From O2-02-FULL-42-9 sp038043025 (GTDB taxonomy: Bacteria; Pseudomonadota; Gammaproteobacteria; UBA12402), in the NCBI GenBank assembly GCA_038043025.1, contig JBBTCW010000078.1, positions 1-31,177 on the forward strand: DNA of 31,177 nucleotides, in the 5' to 3' direction. Numbering within the stretch: position 1 is the stretch's first letter; every line of letters starts with the position of its first letter. Position numbers and translations under genes: made by a program. A model generated the notes under the pieces. It was given only the letters and a program-made list of their open reading frames with translations, ran no database searches and was not told the DNA's origin. Below are positions 1-6,607 of this stretch, piece after piece.

Positions 1-58
1 TCCCATTTTCCTTTAATTAATCAATGCACAAAAACTTTTTTGACGGGGTACTAGTATT

Positions 59-721
59 GTGGATTTTCCATTCGAATTGGTTGCTGTTGATTATTTGGCA
101 CAAGCCTTTGTAGAAATCACTTCTCATGTAACTTCGTATGGTAAAGTTTTCCACTTGCTGCCACCAACGCGAGCAGAAGATCTTGGTTTTTCTGAGCTAT
201 TTGATATGGTTTCTGAAGTATCTGGAACAAAAATTAAAGGAGTTGATTACAAAGAGTGGCTTCAGAAAGTCGAAAAATGGTGTGAAATTGATAGCGATCA
301 AGCAACCAATTCTTTATTCCCCTTGTTACCTTTTTTAGCAAACCAGGTATACAAGGGAATGACGGTAATTGAGCTTTATCAGCACTATCCATCAGCCACG
401 GCCACTAATGCATTGCAAGAACTCGAGGGAACGGCAATATCACATAGAAAAATTAATCCAAAAATTGTAGAAACGTACCTGCGTTATTTATGTGGCATTG
501 GCTTCATTGAAGAAAAATATATTCCACGTTTACTCGCTCGGTCAGCAGCTGAAGAAAAAGCACGACAATCTGCTTTGATCCATATGAGTTTGTTTGTCCC
601 GCCACTAGGCGCGCGTGCAGGCGACGGTGCAGCAACAGCAGCTAGTGCTGCCGCAGATGAAACATATGCTGCCGATGATCAACCAGGAGAAAAAAACCTG
701 GTTATGTTGCAAAAATGCTGA
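59..721 (+). pseudogene. C-terminal fragment of a thioester-reductase (Lys2/NRPS R-domain type) protein
   Basis: The first ~40 residues (PFELVAVDYLAQAF, then GKVFHLLPP) match the end of the NADPH-dependent thioester reductase domain that releases NRPS/PKS products or reduces carboxylates. There the P-V-D-Y-[VL]-A segment and a G-K-V-F-H-L strand close the extended short-chain dehydrogenase fold. The Rossmann glycine motif and the Y-x-x-x-K catalytic pair are absent. An in-frame TGA lies at 41-43, just upstream of the GTG at 59, and no upstream frame continues the homology, so this is a 5'-truncated remnant rather than a domain cut by the window edge. After the domain comes ~60 residues of Ala/Gly-rich, low-complexity tail. 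No convincing ribosome-binding site precedes the GTG. The family call rests on motif recall; the pseudogene call rests on the stop and the missing two thirds of the domain. Confidence 0.5.
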
Positions 722-736
722 GCATCAGCAGATATT

Positions 737-765
737 GTTGGGCTTCGACATACGCTCAGCCCAAC
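737..765. repeat. REP-like hairpin, copy 1
   Basis: GTTGGGCT (737-744) pairs with AGCCCAAC (758-765) around a 13-nt loop. The same block, preceded by the same AGATATT, recurs at 2605-2640. It sits exactly where the rlmB remnant begins. Confidence 0.75.
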
Positions 766-887
766 GTCGCTTAACAAAAGAAAACTGTGATTTACTTGTC
801 AAAATTCCGATGCATGGAACTGTCGAAAGTCTTAACGTCTCCGTCGCGACGGGAATTTTTTTATATGAAGCGGCGCGGGAACGGTGA
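765..887 (+). pseudogene. rlmB: C-terminal remnant of 23S rRNA G2251 2'-O-methyltransferase (SpoU/TrmH family)
   Basis: Translation from 765 gives RRLTKENCDLLVKIPMHG and then TVESLNVSVATGIFLYEAAR, ending at TGA 885-887. This is the SpoU motif 3 region, where the knotted SAM-binding fold closes with I-P-M-x-G-x-V-x-S-L-N-V-S-V-A. RlmB methylates the ribose of a P-loop guanosine in 23S rRNA. Only the last ~39 of about 245 residues remain. The upstream boundary coincides with the REP-like hairpin, which suggests that insertion or recombination at the repeat removed the rest. The fragment has no start codon or ribosome-binding site of its own. A functional copy presumably exists elsewhere. The identity is secure from the motif, and so is the truncation. 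Confidence 0.75.
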
Positions 888-1362
888 GCTGCTTAACATG
901 CCAATAGATAAGCGAGCTTTTCAGCGATCATAGAATATACTCAGCATACAATTTGTAGTTCTTGCAGAGCAGAAAAAGCCATCTAATTATTCTTATTGGA
1001 CTTTTCTGTGTGCCCTGGTAAAATGACCTAAATCAGATTTTATCTACACGCCGACAAAATCCCATAAACTAAAAAAACTCGTTATTATTTAATTGGTTAC
1101 AATTTTATTGGCGCGCCGATAAAATTAGCCTCCGGTATTAAAAGGAACATACAATGAAAATCTTGCTTTTGCGAGATGATGCGGGACATAGCTCCGGTGC
1201 AATTACGGGTCATTATATTAATGTTGAATGGCGAGAGAGGAATTAGTCAGCTAAGAAAAAAAATAACAGGTAAAGAGAAGGAAAATCAATGCGTGACATT
1301 TTAGATATACCTATTAATGAAATAATTAATAATATATTAGAAATAAATACAAAAATTTATAG
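888..1362. other. Gene-poor stretch with two doubtful short frames
   Basis: No recognisable gene. An open frame at 1154-1246 (30 codons, preceded by AAAGGAAC) and one at 1289-1483 (64 codons, preceded by GAGAAGGA) have plausible ribosome-binding sites. Neither resembles a known protein, and the second overlaps the minus-strand gene by 121 bases. The stretch is AT-rich and carries the palindrome listed at 1101-1126. Confidence 0.5.
1101..1126. repeat. 26-bp near-perfect palindrome
   Basis: AATTTTAT (1101-1108) and ATAAAATT (1119-1126) flank the self-complementary GGCGCGCC (1110-1117); only the pair 1109/1118 is mismatched. About 60 bases upstream (around 1037-1062) a degraded relative, GATTTTATC...GCCGACAAAATC, can be seen. 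It could be an operator, a replication or partition site, or a bare palindromic element. No function is assigned. Confidence 0.6.
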
Positions 1363-2481
1363 TTATGAGGGTTTTGGTTTAAGGATGGGTAAGGGCAGCC
1401 ATGTAATAAATGGTTTTATTCGAGTTTTGTATCTTCCTAAGTCATCGAAATATAAGACATCGAAAACCGCATATTCTTCATGAAATAGCTGATTGCCTCG
1501 GTGTAGTGATTCATAGCAAGGAATGAGTCCAATATTATCTTGCCCCAGTAGTCGCTTTCGAATATTGTCAGGATCAGCTATTGCAATAGGAATTTTTGCT
1601 TCGTAAAGTGCTAAAAACATGCAAATGGTTTCTTTTAATCGACCTAGCGCTGTGCCTGCCAGTGTGATTTTAAATCCTCCTCCATAGGTTGGGCGCGATA
1701 CGTACAGACTGATATGTGTCGTGTTTCCACCACGTTTAATTTCCCAGGGATGTCCCCCCATCGTGCGTTTAGGATGCTTGCTATCTAGCCAATCACTAAA
1801 TTCTTGAGGCGAATTTGGATCGATTTGTAATAATCCTTCATCTCGACCATCGGCATAATGCTGATACATTTCTCGACCCGATAAGGGTTTATCAACATGG
1901 TCGTCTCTTCGTTGTCCAGCGATGTAAGCGATTTTGCAATAGTCAAAAAAATCGTTCGCCGTCATGGATTTTCTAGTAATATTTTGTTCGTTATGAAAAT
2001 AATCGCTTTCTACAATTTGAATAAACTTTTTTGTCTTTGATTTGCCCAGTGCCGTGTTAATGCTATACATATCGGTTAGAGAAGCGCTCACGAATATACT
2101 TGGCACAAAACCATATCGGTAATTTAGCGGGTAATTTTCTTGCACTTGTTTATTTGCTTTGATCCAGTTTTTGCTAACGATGTTTAACCAACGTAGAGCC
2201 GCGGGGAGTAAATGGTTCCAGAGGATATCTGGATCCATGTTGTAAGGAAATGTCGAGGCGGTATATTTAGCGTATTGATTGAGCATGCTTTCTATGGAGC
2301 AGACATCTTTGTCAATAAGGCTGAGATAATAGATATCATGATATTTTACTACGTGCATATAGTGCCATTTATTTTTTTTATCGGGGAAGATGATCTCCCA
2401 AAGGTGATCCGTACATGCTATTTTATAATCAAATAATTTTAATGCTTTTATTAAAGCATATACTTTATCTTCAAGTTTCAT
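1363..2481 (-). CDS. Uncharacterised protein, 372 aa
   Basis: I do not recognise the family with certainty. The protein is soluble, with no signal peptide or membrane segment. Two stretches look conserved-domain-like: GREMYQHYADGRDEGLL at residues 202-218 and GGHPWEIKRGGNTTHISLYV at 242-261. The second is a Gly/His/Arg-rich loop feeding a beta strand and would be the place to look for an active site. I have an unverified impression of similar G-H-P-W-E-[IV]-x-R-G-G-N-[ST]-T-H stretches in hypothetical proteins of other bacteria. The start is the ATG at 2479-2481, with AAAGAG about 8 bases upstream. The gene stands alone, divergent from the membrane-protein gene at 2762 across a region holding REP-like palindromes. 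Its 3' end overlaps a doubtful plus-strand frame. No promoter or terminator is obvious. Confidence 0.7.
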   Translation of the reverse strand: MKLEDKVYALIKALKLFDYKIACTDHLWEIIFPDKKNKWHYMHVVKYHDIYYLSLIDKDVCSIESMLNQYAKYTASTFPYNMDPDILWNHLLPAALRWLNIVSKNWIKANKQVQENYPLNYRYGFVPSIFVSASLTDMYSINTALGKSKTKKFIQIVESDYFHNEQNITRKSMTANDFFDYCKIAYIAGQRRDDHVDKPLSGREMYQHYADGRDEGLLQIDPNSPQEFSDWLDSKHPKRTMGGHPWEIKRGGNTTHISLYVSRPTYGGGFKITLAGTALGRLKETICMFLALYEAKIPIAIADPDNIRKRLLGQDNIGLIPCYESLHRGNQLFHEEYAVFDVLYFDDLGRYKTRIKPFITWLPLPILKPKPS

Positions 2482-2573
2482 ATATGATCTCTTTGTTTAG
2501 CCAGTCAAATTTGTCAATATAGCAATACTATCTCATATAAATCGCGATGACACGCTTTAATAAGATAATCCTA

Positions 2574-2654
2574 GGTTGGGCTAGGCAAAATATATTATAA
2601 TGGTAGATATTGTTGGGCTTCGCATGTTGTTCAGCCCAACCTACGCGCCCAACC
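2574..2654. repeat. REP-like element, copy 2, with nested inverted repeats
   Basis: GGTTGGGC (2574-2581) and GTTGGGCT (2612-2619) face AGCCCAACC (2633-2641) and GCCCAACC (2647-2654), giving two possible stems. Copy 1 is at 737-765. The repeat runs through an ATG at 2600 that is in frame with the downstream gene, which argues that the frame before about 2762 is repeat translation rather than protein. Confidence 0.7.
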
Positions 2655-2761
2655 TACGCGCTATTGACATCGTCGGCAGTATTGACGAGACTATTGTATT
2701 TAATTTTGGTGCTCGGTTTTATGATGATGAGATATATTTTCTTAACAAAAGTTGGCTTTAT

Positions 2762-4213
2762 ATGTTTAAAAATATGAAAGATCGCGCGGAAATCAAGGCG
2801 TATTTATCCTATGATTTATTTCCATTAAGTATATTGCTCGTGGCACTGATCATCGCCGTCTCTCCCTGGCTGTGCAGCCATCTACTTCCACATTTTTTGC
2901 CTTACGACAATCAACGCATCATCGAACTTATTTTTCTCATCATTATCGCTGGCGGATTATCCCTATACGCTCCGTATCGTACGCATGCCTTACAAATATG
3001 GACGACTTGGCCAAAGCACATTCAAGTGTCTTTATTGATCCTGCTCGGCTTAGGCTTATTATCCGCCAGCTTAGCCGCAAAACCCAGCTGGAGTTTATTA
3101 GAAGTTTCGCTCTATACATTATTGTTTTTGTTCGCACTTTCCATAGCCGGACTGAGACAACAACCATACATCGATTTAAAACTCACGGCCACTATTTATC
3201 TCAGCAGTTTGGCTTATCTGATCATCTTGTTTTATACCAATATCCAGCATCACGTCATCTTGGTTTTAGTCAATTTCATCAACCCACGATTTTTTGGCCA
3301 ATATCAAATATTGACACTTTGGTTGATCTCGCTACCCCTGCTATTGACCAGATCGCATCGTAGCATCAAATATATGGGTTACCTCATTTCTGCGTTGTGG
3401 TGGAGTTTGGCTTATGTTGAAGCTGCAAAAGGCGTTTTTATCGCTCTCGCGATAACTATTTTTATTCTTTTTATTTTGTATAAAAGAAATATGCTGAATT
3501 GGCTTATTCCACATCTCTTCGTCGCAATCGGTGGCTTTGTCATTTATGTATTGTTGCAACATCTTAGTCCACTGGTCAAGCATGATACTTCTCTTGCCAT
3601 GTATCAGATACAACCCACCGCTGGGAGCATCTCGTTTCGCTTGGAATTATGGCATACGGCATTAAAAATGATCCGCCAACACCCTTGGCTTGGTGTCGGT
3701 CCGATGCATTTTTCACACACTCTGCCGAACACCAATGCGGCTCATCCACATAACAGCCTCTTATTGCTTGCATCGGAATGGGGATTGCCCGCATTGGGTC
3801 TCATGCTATGGGTCGCATATTATGGCATCAACAAGTGGATTCAATATTCACGGCAACAATTAAATCCGCTCACGTTATCACTCAGTGCAACATTGTGTTC
3901 AGGATTATTGTATTCTCTGATCAGCGGCGTATTTGTAACCCCGCTCAGTCAATTGCTGTTAGCATTCATCATCGGGTGGATGATGGGGAAAGCGCATATC
4001 GTTCAACACCGCTCACTATCAGAAACTGCTCACGAAGCATTGATCGCCTGCAGTCTGGCCGCCAGCATCGGGATTATCGTCATCGCGGGCCCGATGTTAC
4101 CTATCCTCACGCAACAAGAAATCCAATGGGTCATCACACAGCACACCGCGCATTCTGATTCTGATACGTATTTCGCGCCACGATTTTGGATTCAGGGATG
4201 GATTCCAATGTGA
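2762..4213 (+). CDS. O-antigen ligase / Wzy-type polymerase family membrane protein
   Basis: A polytopic inner-membrane protein with about ten to twelve hydrophobic helices. Near its C-terminal third it has the Wzy_C signature: GVGP at residues 311-314, then HPHN at 328-331 and SEWGLPALG. In this superfamily (WaaL ligases, Wzy polymerases, PglL oligosaccharyltransferases) that periplasmic loop and its His act on undecaprenyl-linked glycans, so the role is surface-polysaccharide ligation or polymerisation. Ligase and polymerase cannot be told apart here, because no glycosyltransferase or wzx gene lies nearby. Length from this start is 483 aa, normal for the family. The frame is open to an ATG at 2600, but those 54 residues are encoded by the REP-like repeat, so I prefer ATG 2762 (ATG 2774 is also possible). 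Neither has a strong ribosome-binding site. The stop codon TGA (4211-4213) is supplied by the first bases of the structured repeat that follows. Confidence 0.8.
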   Translation: MFKNMKDRAEIKAYLSYDLFPLSILLVALIIAVSPWLCSHLLPHFLPYDNQRIIELIFLIIIAGGLSLYAPYRTHALQIWTTWPKHIQVSLLILLGLGLLSASLAAKPSWSLLEVSLYTLLFLFALSIAGLRQQPYIDLKLTATIYLSSLAYLIILFYTNIQHHVILVLVNFINPRFFGQYQILTLWLISLPLLLTRSHRSIKYMGYLISALWWSLAYVEAAKGVFIALAITIFILFILYKRNMLNWLIPHLFVAIGGFVIYVLLQHLSPLVKHDTSLAMYQIQPTAGSISFRLELWHTALKMIRQHPWLGVGPMHFSHTLPNTNAAHPHNSLLLLASEWGLPALGLMLWVAYYGINKWIQYSRQQLNPLTLSLSATLCSGLLYSLISGVFVTPLSQLLLAFIIGWMMGKAHIVQHRSLSETAHEALIACSLAASIGIIVIAGPMLPILTQQEIQWVITQHTAHSDSDTYFAPRFWIQGWIPM

Positions 4214-4371
4214 AGATTTTCCAACGGCTTGCTGCGAGGGAGATTGCGCCTCTAGGATTCTCAAGTGGAACAAGCAGCAAGTTCCACTTGAGTTTGCCGT
4301 CCGCGCGGGAACACCTTCGCAGGTGAAATCAATTAAGAAAACAATCTCGGCCGTTTGCGGCCGAGTTGTTG
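4210..4371. repeat. Multi-hairpin structured element, copy A
   Basis: Starts with GTGAAGATTTTCC. A weak hairpin (about 4221-4240) is followed by a perfect 12-bp stem, CTCAAGTGGAAC (4260-4271) with GTTCCACTTGAG (4281-4292). A partial stem lies around 4304-4322. Last comes CTCGGCCG (4347-4354) with CGGCCGAG (4358-4365), extended by AACAA/TTGTT. Bases near 4242-4251 can also pair with 4321-4330, enclosing the inner stems. Copies B (5042) and C (23304) share the layout. Read on the minus strand, the last stem is followed by TTGTTTTCTT and could terminate transcription of the gene ending at 4390. Confidence 0.8.
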
Positions 4372-4389
4372 ATGGTTAAGTAATTAAAC

Positions 4390-4806
4390 TTAGCTCGTTA
4401 CTGTAATCAAAAGATATTCTTCTCCTTCGAGGGACCCAGTAGTGCAGAGAACTTTTTTGCTGCCCTGAGGCATTACAGTTGTCCTAATTTCCAATGGAGC
4501 ATTTTTTCTCGAGGCATCATAATCAAATATAAAATAACAGCCACGACTAGAATCATTTGCTGTCTTATCATACAAGTATTCCACTACTGTATATTTGTCC
4601 TTGAGCGTAATACTGTAAGGCGTAAATGTGTCTACTGGAATCTCTTCAGGTAATGTCGGCCACGTCGAAATTTGATACAAGGGGGCTTCGCTAGGATTCT
4701 GGTTAAGAATACGACCGAGCACTTTCAAGGGAGTACTCTCAGCACTTACTACAGCACAAAAACCGCTCAACAGTACAACACTCAATAGGCGAAAAAAAAC
4801 TTTCAT
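4390..4806 (-). CDS. Small exported protein, copy A
   Basis: Predicted 138-aa secreted or periplasmic protein of unknown function. A classical signal peptide opens it (MKVFFRLLSVVLLSGFCAVV, then SA-ES), with likely signal-peptidase I cleavage after V-S-A. The Cys in GFC is not in a convincing lipobox. The mature part has two cysteines, in GCYF and VLCTT, which could form a disulfide, and is otherwise strand-rich. I chose ATG 4804-4806 because AGGAG lies 10 bases upstream; a TTG 18 bases further out is in frame but lies before that site. It is a paralogue of the gene at 5182-5709: shared landmarks are ILNQN/IINQN, PYSI, YT..YL.D and GC.FI..YDAS. It is not in an operon. A promoter (TTCACA-17-TATTAT) lies 126 bases upstream and a terminator-like stem follows the stop. 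Function is unknown. Confidence 0.8.
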   Translation of the reverse strand: MKVFFRLLSVVLLSGFCAVVSAESTPLKVLGRILNQNPSEAPLYQISTWPTLPEEIPVDTFTPYSITLKDKYTVVEYLYDKTANDSSRGCYFIFDYDASRKNAPLEIRTTVMPQGSKKVLCTTGSLEGEEYLLITVTS

Positions 4807-4931
4807 AAGATAAACTCCTGTCAAAATAACAAAATATGACGCATTTTAGGCTCAAAATTTATCCAGAGCTCGCGCTTAGTGTAGTCTACTTTATATAATT
4901 TTGCTAGATATTGTAGGAGCATTGTAGGAGC

Positions 4932-4960
4932 ATAATATCGTGTTTTTACTGTTTTGTGAA
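4932..4960 (-). promoter_or_regulatory. Candidate sigma70 promoter of exported-protein gene A
   Basis: On the minus strand TTCACA (4955-4960) and TATTAT (4932-4937) are 17 bases apart. The same pair, with one base changed in the -10, occurs at the equivalent place upstream of copy B. Two ATTGTAGGAGC direct repeats lie just downstream of the -10 in both units. Confidence 0.5.
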
Positions 4961-5041
4961 CAAAAAAAAATTAGGTTCTGCGGCGGGATAATGCGCGCCC
5001 ACAGTGTGTTTTAGCCCCCCCATCATTTTGGTTGCTTTTGG

Positions 5042-5163
5042 CTCTATGATTCTCAAGTGGAACAAGCAGCAAGTTCCACTTGAGTTTGCCGTCTGCGTGG
5101 GAATCCCTTCGCAGGTGAAATCCTTCCAAGCAACAATCTCGGCCGTTTTCGGCCGAGTTGTTG
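5042..5163. repeat. Multi-hairpin structured element, copy B (5' part lost)
   Basis: Retains the perfect 12-bp CTCAAGTGGAAC/GTTCCACTTGAG stem and the CTCGGCCG/CGGCCGAG stem of copy A. The first hairpin and the left half of the enclosing stem were lost at the duplication junction. It sits directly downstream of the minus-strand exported-protein gene B, as copy A does for gene A. Confidence 0.8.
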
Positions 5164-5181
5164 ATGGTTAAGTAATTAAAC

Positions 5182-5709
5182 TTAGCTCCCTACTACTAAA
5201 ATCCCAAGATCTACTGCATCATTATTTTTCGCTTTTTCTACATTGCATTCAACCTGTATACCAGTATCGTCGTGAAGAGGGTCCCCTACAATTTTAAAGC
5301 GTGAAACGTCCAATTTATTTGTTGAGGCATCATATCTAAGTATAAAAGAACAGCCAGAACCAGAGCCTGTTACATGTTTATCCTGTGTTATATCATCCAA
5401 GTATTGCATTGTATATGGGCCGCGGTCATCAATACTATAGGGAATAGATGTGGATCCTGCAATATGGTCAGGCAATTGCGCAAAATATTGACTCGTTTCA
5501 GAACTTCTATACAACCAGGCGGTGGCATTTTGGTTAATAATAAGACCTTTAATAACCGGATCAATAGGCTGCATACTACTCATTTTTGAAATATTACGAG
5601 ATTGTTCTAATTGCAGAGTATCCGTTCCCAAGAAAATACTCTTAGCACTTACTACAGCACAAAAACCGCTCAACACTACAACACTCAATAGGCGAAAAAA
5701 AACTTTCAT
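5182..5709 (-). CDS. Small exported protein, copy B
   Basis: Predicted 175-aa secreted or periplasmic protein, paralogue of the gene at 4390-4806. The signal peptide (MKVFFRLLSVVVLSGFCAVV) differs from copy A by one residue, but the mature chain is about 38 residues longer and only loosely similar. It has a unique Gln/Ser-rich N-terminal stretch and a longer C-terminus ending LGILVVGS. The two mature-region cysteines (GCSF and VECNV) are kept, which suggests a shared disulfide-stabilised fold. ATG 5707-5709 is preferred over an upstream in-frame ATT-type start. The upstream promoter and downstream structured element are copied with the gene. Such contrast between a frozen export signal and a variable mature part is known for secreted proteins under diversifying selection; that explanation is an inference. 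Function is unknown. Confidence 0.8.
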   Translation of the reverse strand: MKVFFRLLSVVVLSGFCAVVSAKSIFLGTDTLQLEQSRNISKMSSMQPIDPVIKGLIINQNATAWLYRSSETSQYFAQLPDHIAGSTSIPYSIDDRGPYTMQYLDDITQDKHVTGSGSGCSFILRYDASTNKLDVSRFKIVGDPLHDDTGIQVECNVEKAKNNDAVDLGILVVGS

Positions 5710-5842
5710 AAGATAACTCCCTATCAAAATAACAAAATATGGCGCATTTTCAGCTCAAAATTTATCCATTTATCCAGAGCTCGCGTTCAGTGTAGTCTAT
5801 TTTATATAATTTTGCTAGATATTGTAGGAGCATTGTAGGAGC

Positions 5843-5871
5843 ATAACATCGTGTTTTTACTGTTTTGTGAA
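5843..5871 (-). promoter_or_regulatory. Candidate promoter of exported-protein gene B
   Basis: TTCACA (5866-5871) and TGTTAT (5843-5848), 17 bases apart on the minus strand, equivalent to the promoter at 4932-4960. Confidence 0.45.
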
Positions 5872-5945
5872 CAAAAAAAATTAGATTCTGCGGCGGTATA
5901 ATGCGCGCCCACAGTGTGTTTTAGCCCCCACCCCCACCATTTTGG

Positions 5946-5984
5946 TTGCTTTTGGCTCCATATGATGTATACTGTTGCTATACA
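5946..5984 (+). promoter_or_regulatory. phd-vapC promoter with overlapping operator
   Basis: TTGCTT (5946-5951) and TATACT (5968-5973) have a 16-base spacer. An inverted repeat TGTATA (5966-5971) / TATACA (5979-5984) overlaps the -10, 16 bases before the antitoxin start. Phd/YefM antitoxins bind such operators and repress their own operon, so autoregulation is expected here. Confidence 0.6.
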
Positions 5985-6000
5985 TAATGGAGGGGGTGAT

Positions 6001-6240
6001 ATGAGGGCGAATATAGTCGATTTAAGGTATCGTATGAATGATGTGTTAAAGGCATTGGATAGAAATGAAGAGGTCACTATTTTGTATTATGGCCAGGAGA
6101 AGGGTGTTATTAAGCCCATTCAACAAGTGACCGATGCTAACGTTGAAAATCATCCTATGTTTGGTGTATATGGCGATGATAAGCAGACGGTATCAAAAAC
6201 AATGTCCGATTTGCGAGGAGGTCGCTACGATGCTATTTGA
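6001..6240 (+). CDS. Phd/YefM-family antitoxin
   Basis: 79-aa antitoxin. The N-terminal half (RANIVDLRYRMNDVLKALDR, then NEEVTILYYGQEKGVIKP) has the Phd/YefM beta-alpha fold that binds operator DNA: an initial strand, a helix carrying L-x-x-A-L-x-x-x-E, and a two-strand hairpin where Phd proteins often have R-G-K-x-x-A-x-[IL]-x-P. The C-terminal tail (MFGVYGDDKQTVSKTMSDLR) is the toxin-wrapping segment, and M-F-G is common in antitoxins paired with VapC. ATG 6001 is preceded by GGAGGGGG, so an upstream in-frame ATG at 5914, inside the duplicated non-coding DNA, is rejected. The gene overlaps vapC by 11 bases, typical of translational coupling. Confidence 0.85.
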   Translation: MRANIVDLRYRMNDVLKALDRNEEVTILYYGQEKGVIKPIQQVTDANVENHPMFGVYGDDKQTVSKTMSDLRGGRYDAI

Positions 6241-6607
6241 TACGGATGTTATTATTTGGGTGCAACGTGGAAATCTAAAAGCGGCTGAATTGATTAACCG
6301 ATCTAAAGTACGCGCGATTTCGGTTTTATCGTATATGGAATTATTGCAATCCGCGCCGTTAAAAGCGCATCATCGTGTTATTAAAGATTTTTTACATGAC
6401 TTTGGTTTTTCGGTTATTCCACTCAATGAAAATATTGGTCATCGCGCATCGATTTATATTGAAGAATATTCTTTGGGGCATGGCATTCGATCAGGTGATG
6501 CGATTGTGGCTGCAACAGCGGTCGAACATCATGAAACGTTGGCGACGAGTAATAAAAAACACTTTCGTTGTTTAAAGGATCTTGATTGTGAGTTTTTTGT
6601 GCCATAA
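6230..6607 (+). CDS. vapC: VapC-family PIN-domain toxin ribonuclease
   Basis: 125-aa PIN domain protein, full length for VapC toxins, which cleave tRNA or rRNA using Mg2+ held by clustered acidic residues. Visible candidates are D4 (MLFDTDVIIW), E37 (YMELLQ) and D90 (GIRSGDAIVAATA). The fourth, C-terminal position reads TSNKKHF, with Asn where many VapCs have Asp or Asn. ATG 6230 has GAGGAGG upstream, inside the antitoxin gene. An in-frame ATG at 6134 lies within the antitoxin reading region and is rejected. The protein is presumably neutralised by the 79-aa partner. The last 36 bases run through the 3' end of murJ on the opposite strand, so the two transcripts are complementary at their tails. 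The toxin looks intact. Confidence 0.85.
   Translation: MLFDTDVIIWVQRGNLKAAELINRSKVRAISVLSYMELLQSAPLKAHHRVIKDFLHDFGFSVIPLNENIGHRASIYIEEYSLGHGIRSGDAIVAATAVEHHETLATSNKKHFRCLKDLDCEFFVP

Larger units (their letters stand above)
4250..5958. repeat. Tandem duplication of an exported-protein cassette
   Basis: Unit A (about 4250-5041) and unit B (about 5042-5958) each contain, in the same order, the structured element, a minus-strand signal-peptide gene and about 215 bases of upstream DNA. The upstream DNA, the signal-peptide codons and the 3' element are nearly identical between units. The mature coding parts are strongly diverged and differ in length. The junction lies at CTCTATGATTCTCAAG (5042 onward); the far end is TTTTGGCTC near 5950-5958. 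Confidence 0.85.

Noticed and set aside
851..868. Terminator-like palindrome near CCGTCGCGACGG followed by T-run
   Set aside because: It is coding sequence of the rlmB tail, and the hairpin would have only about four pairs once a loop is allowed.
1289..1483. 64-codon plus-strand frame with a fair ribosome-binding site
   Set aside because: Its second half is antisense to the 3' end of the 372-aa gene and has no recognisable domain; kept only as a note in the gap entry.
2600..2761. N-terminal extension of the O-antigen ligase-like protein
   Set aside because: The extension is translated REP-like repeat and lacks a ribosome-binding site; the membrane protein makes sense from 2762.
5914..6000. 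Longer N-terminus for the antitoxin
   Set aside because: These codons fall in duplicated non-coding DNA and the operator; the GGAGGGGG site clearly points to ATG 6001.
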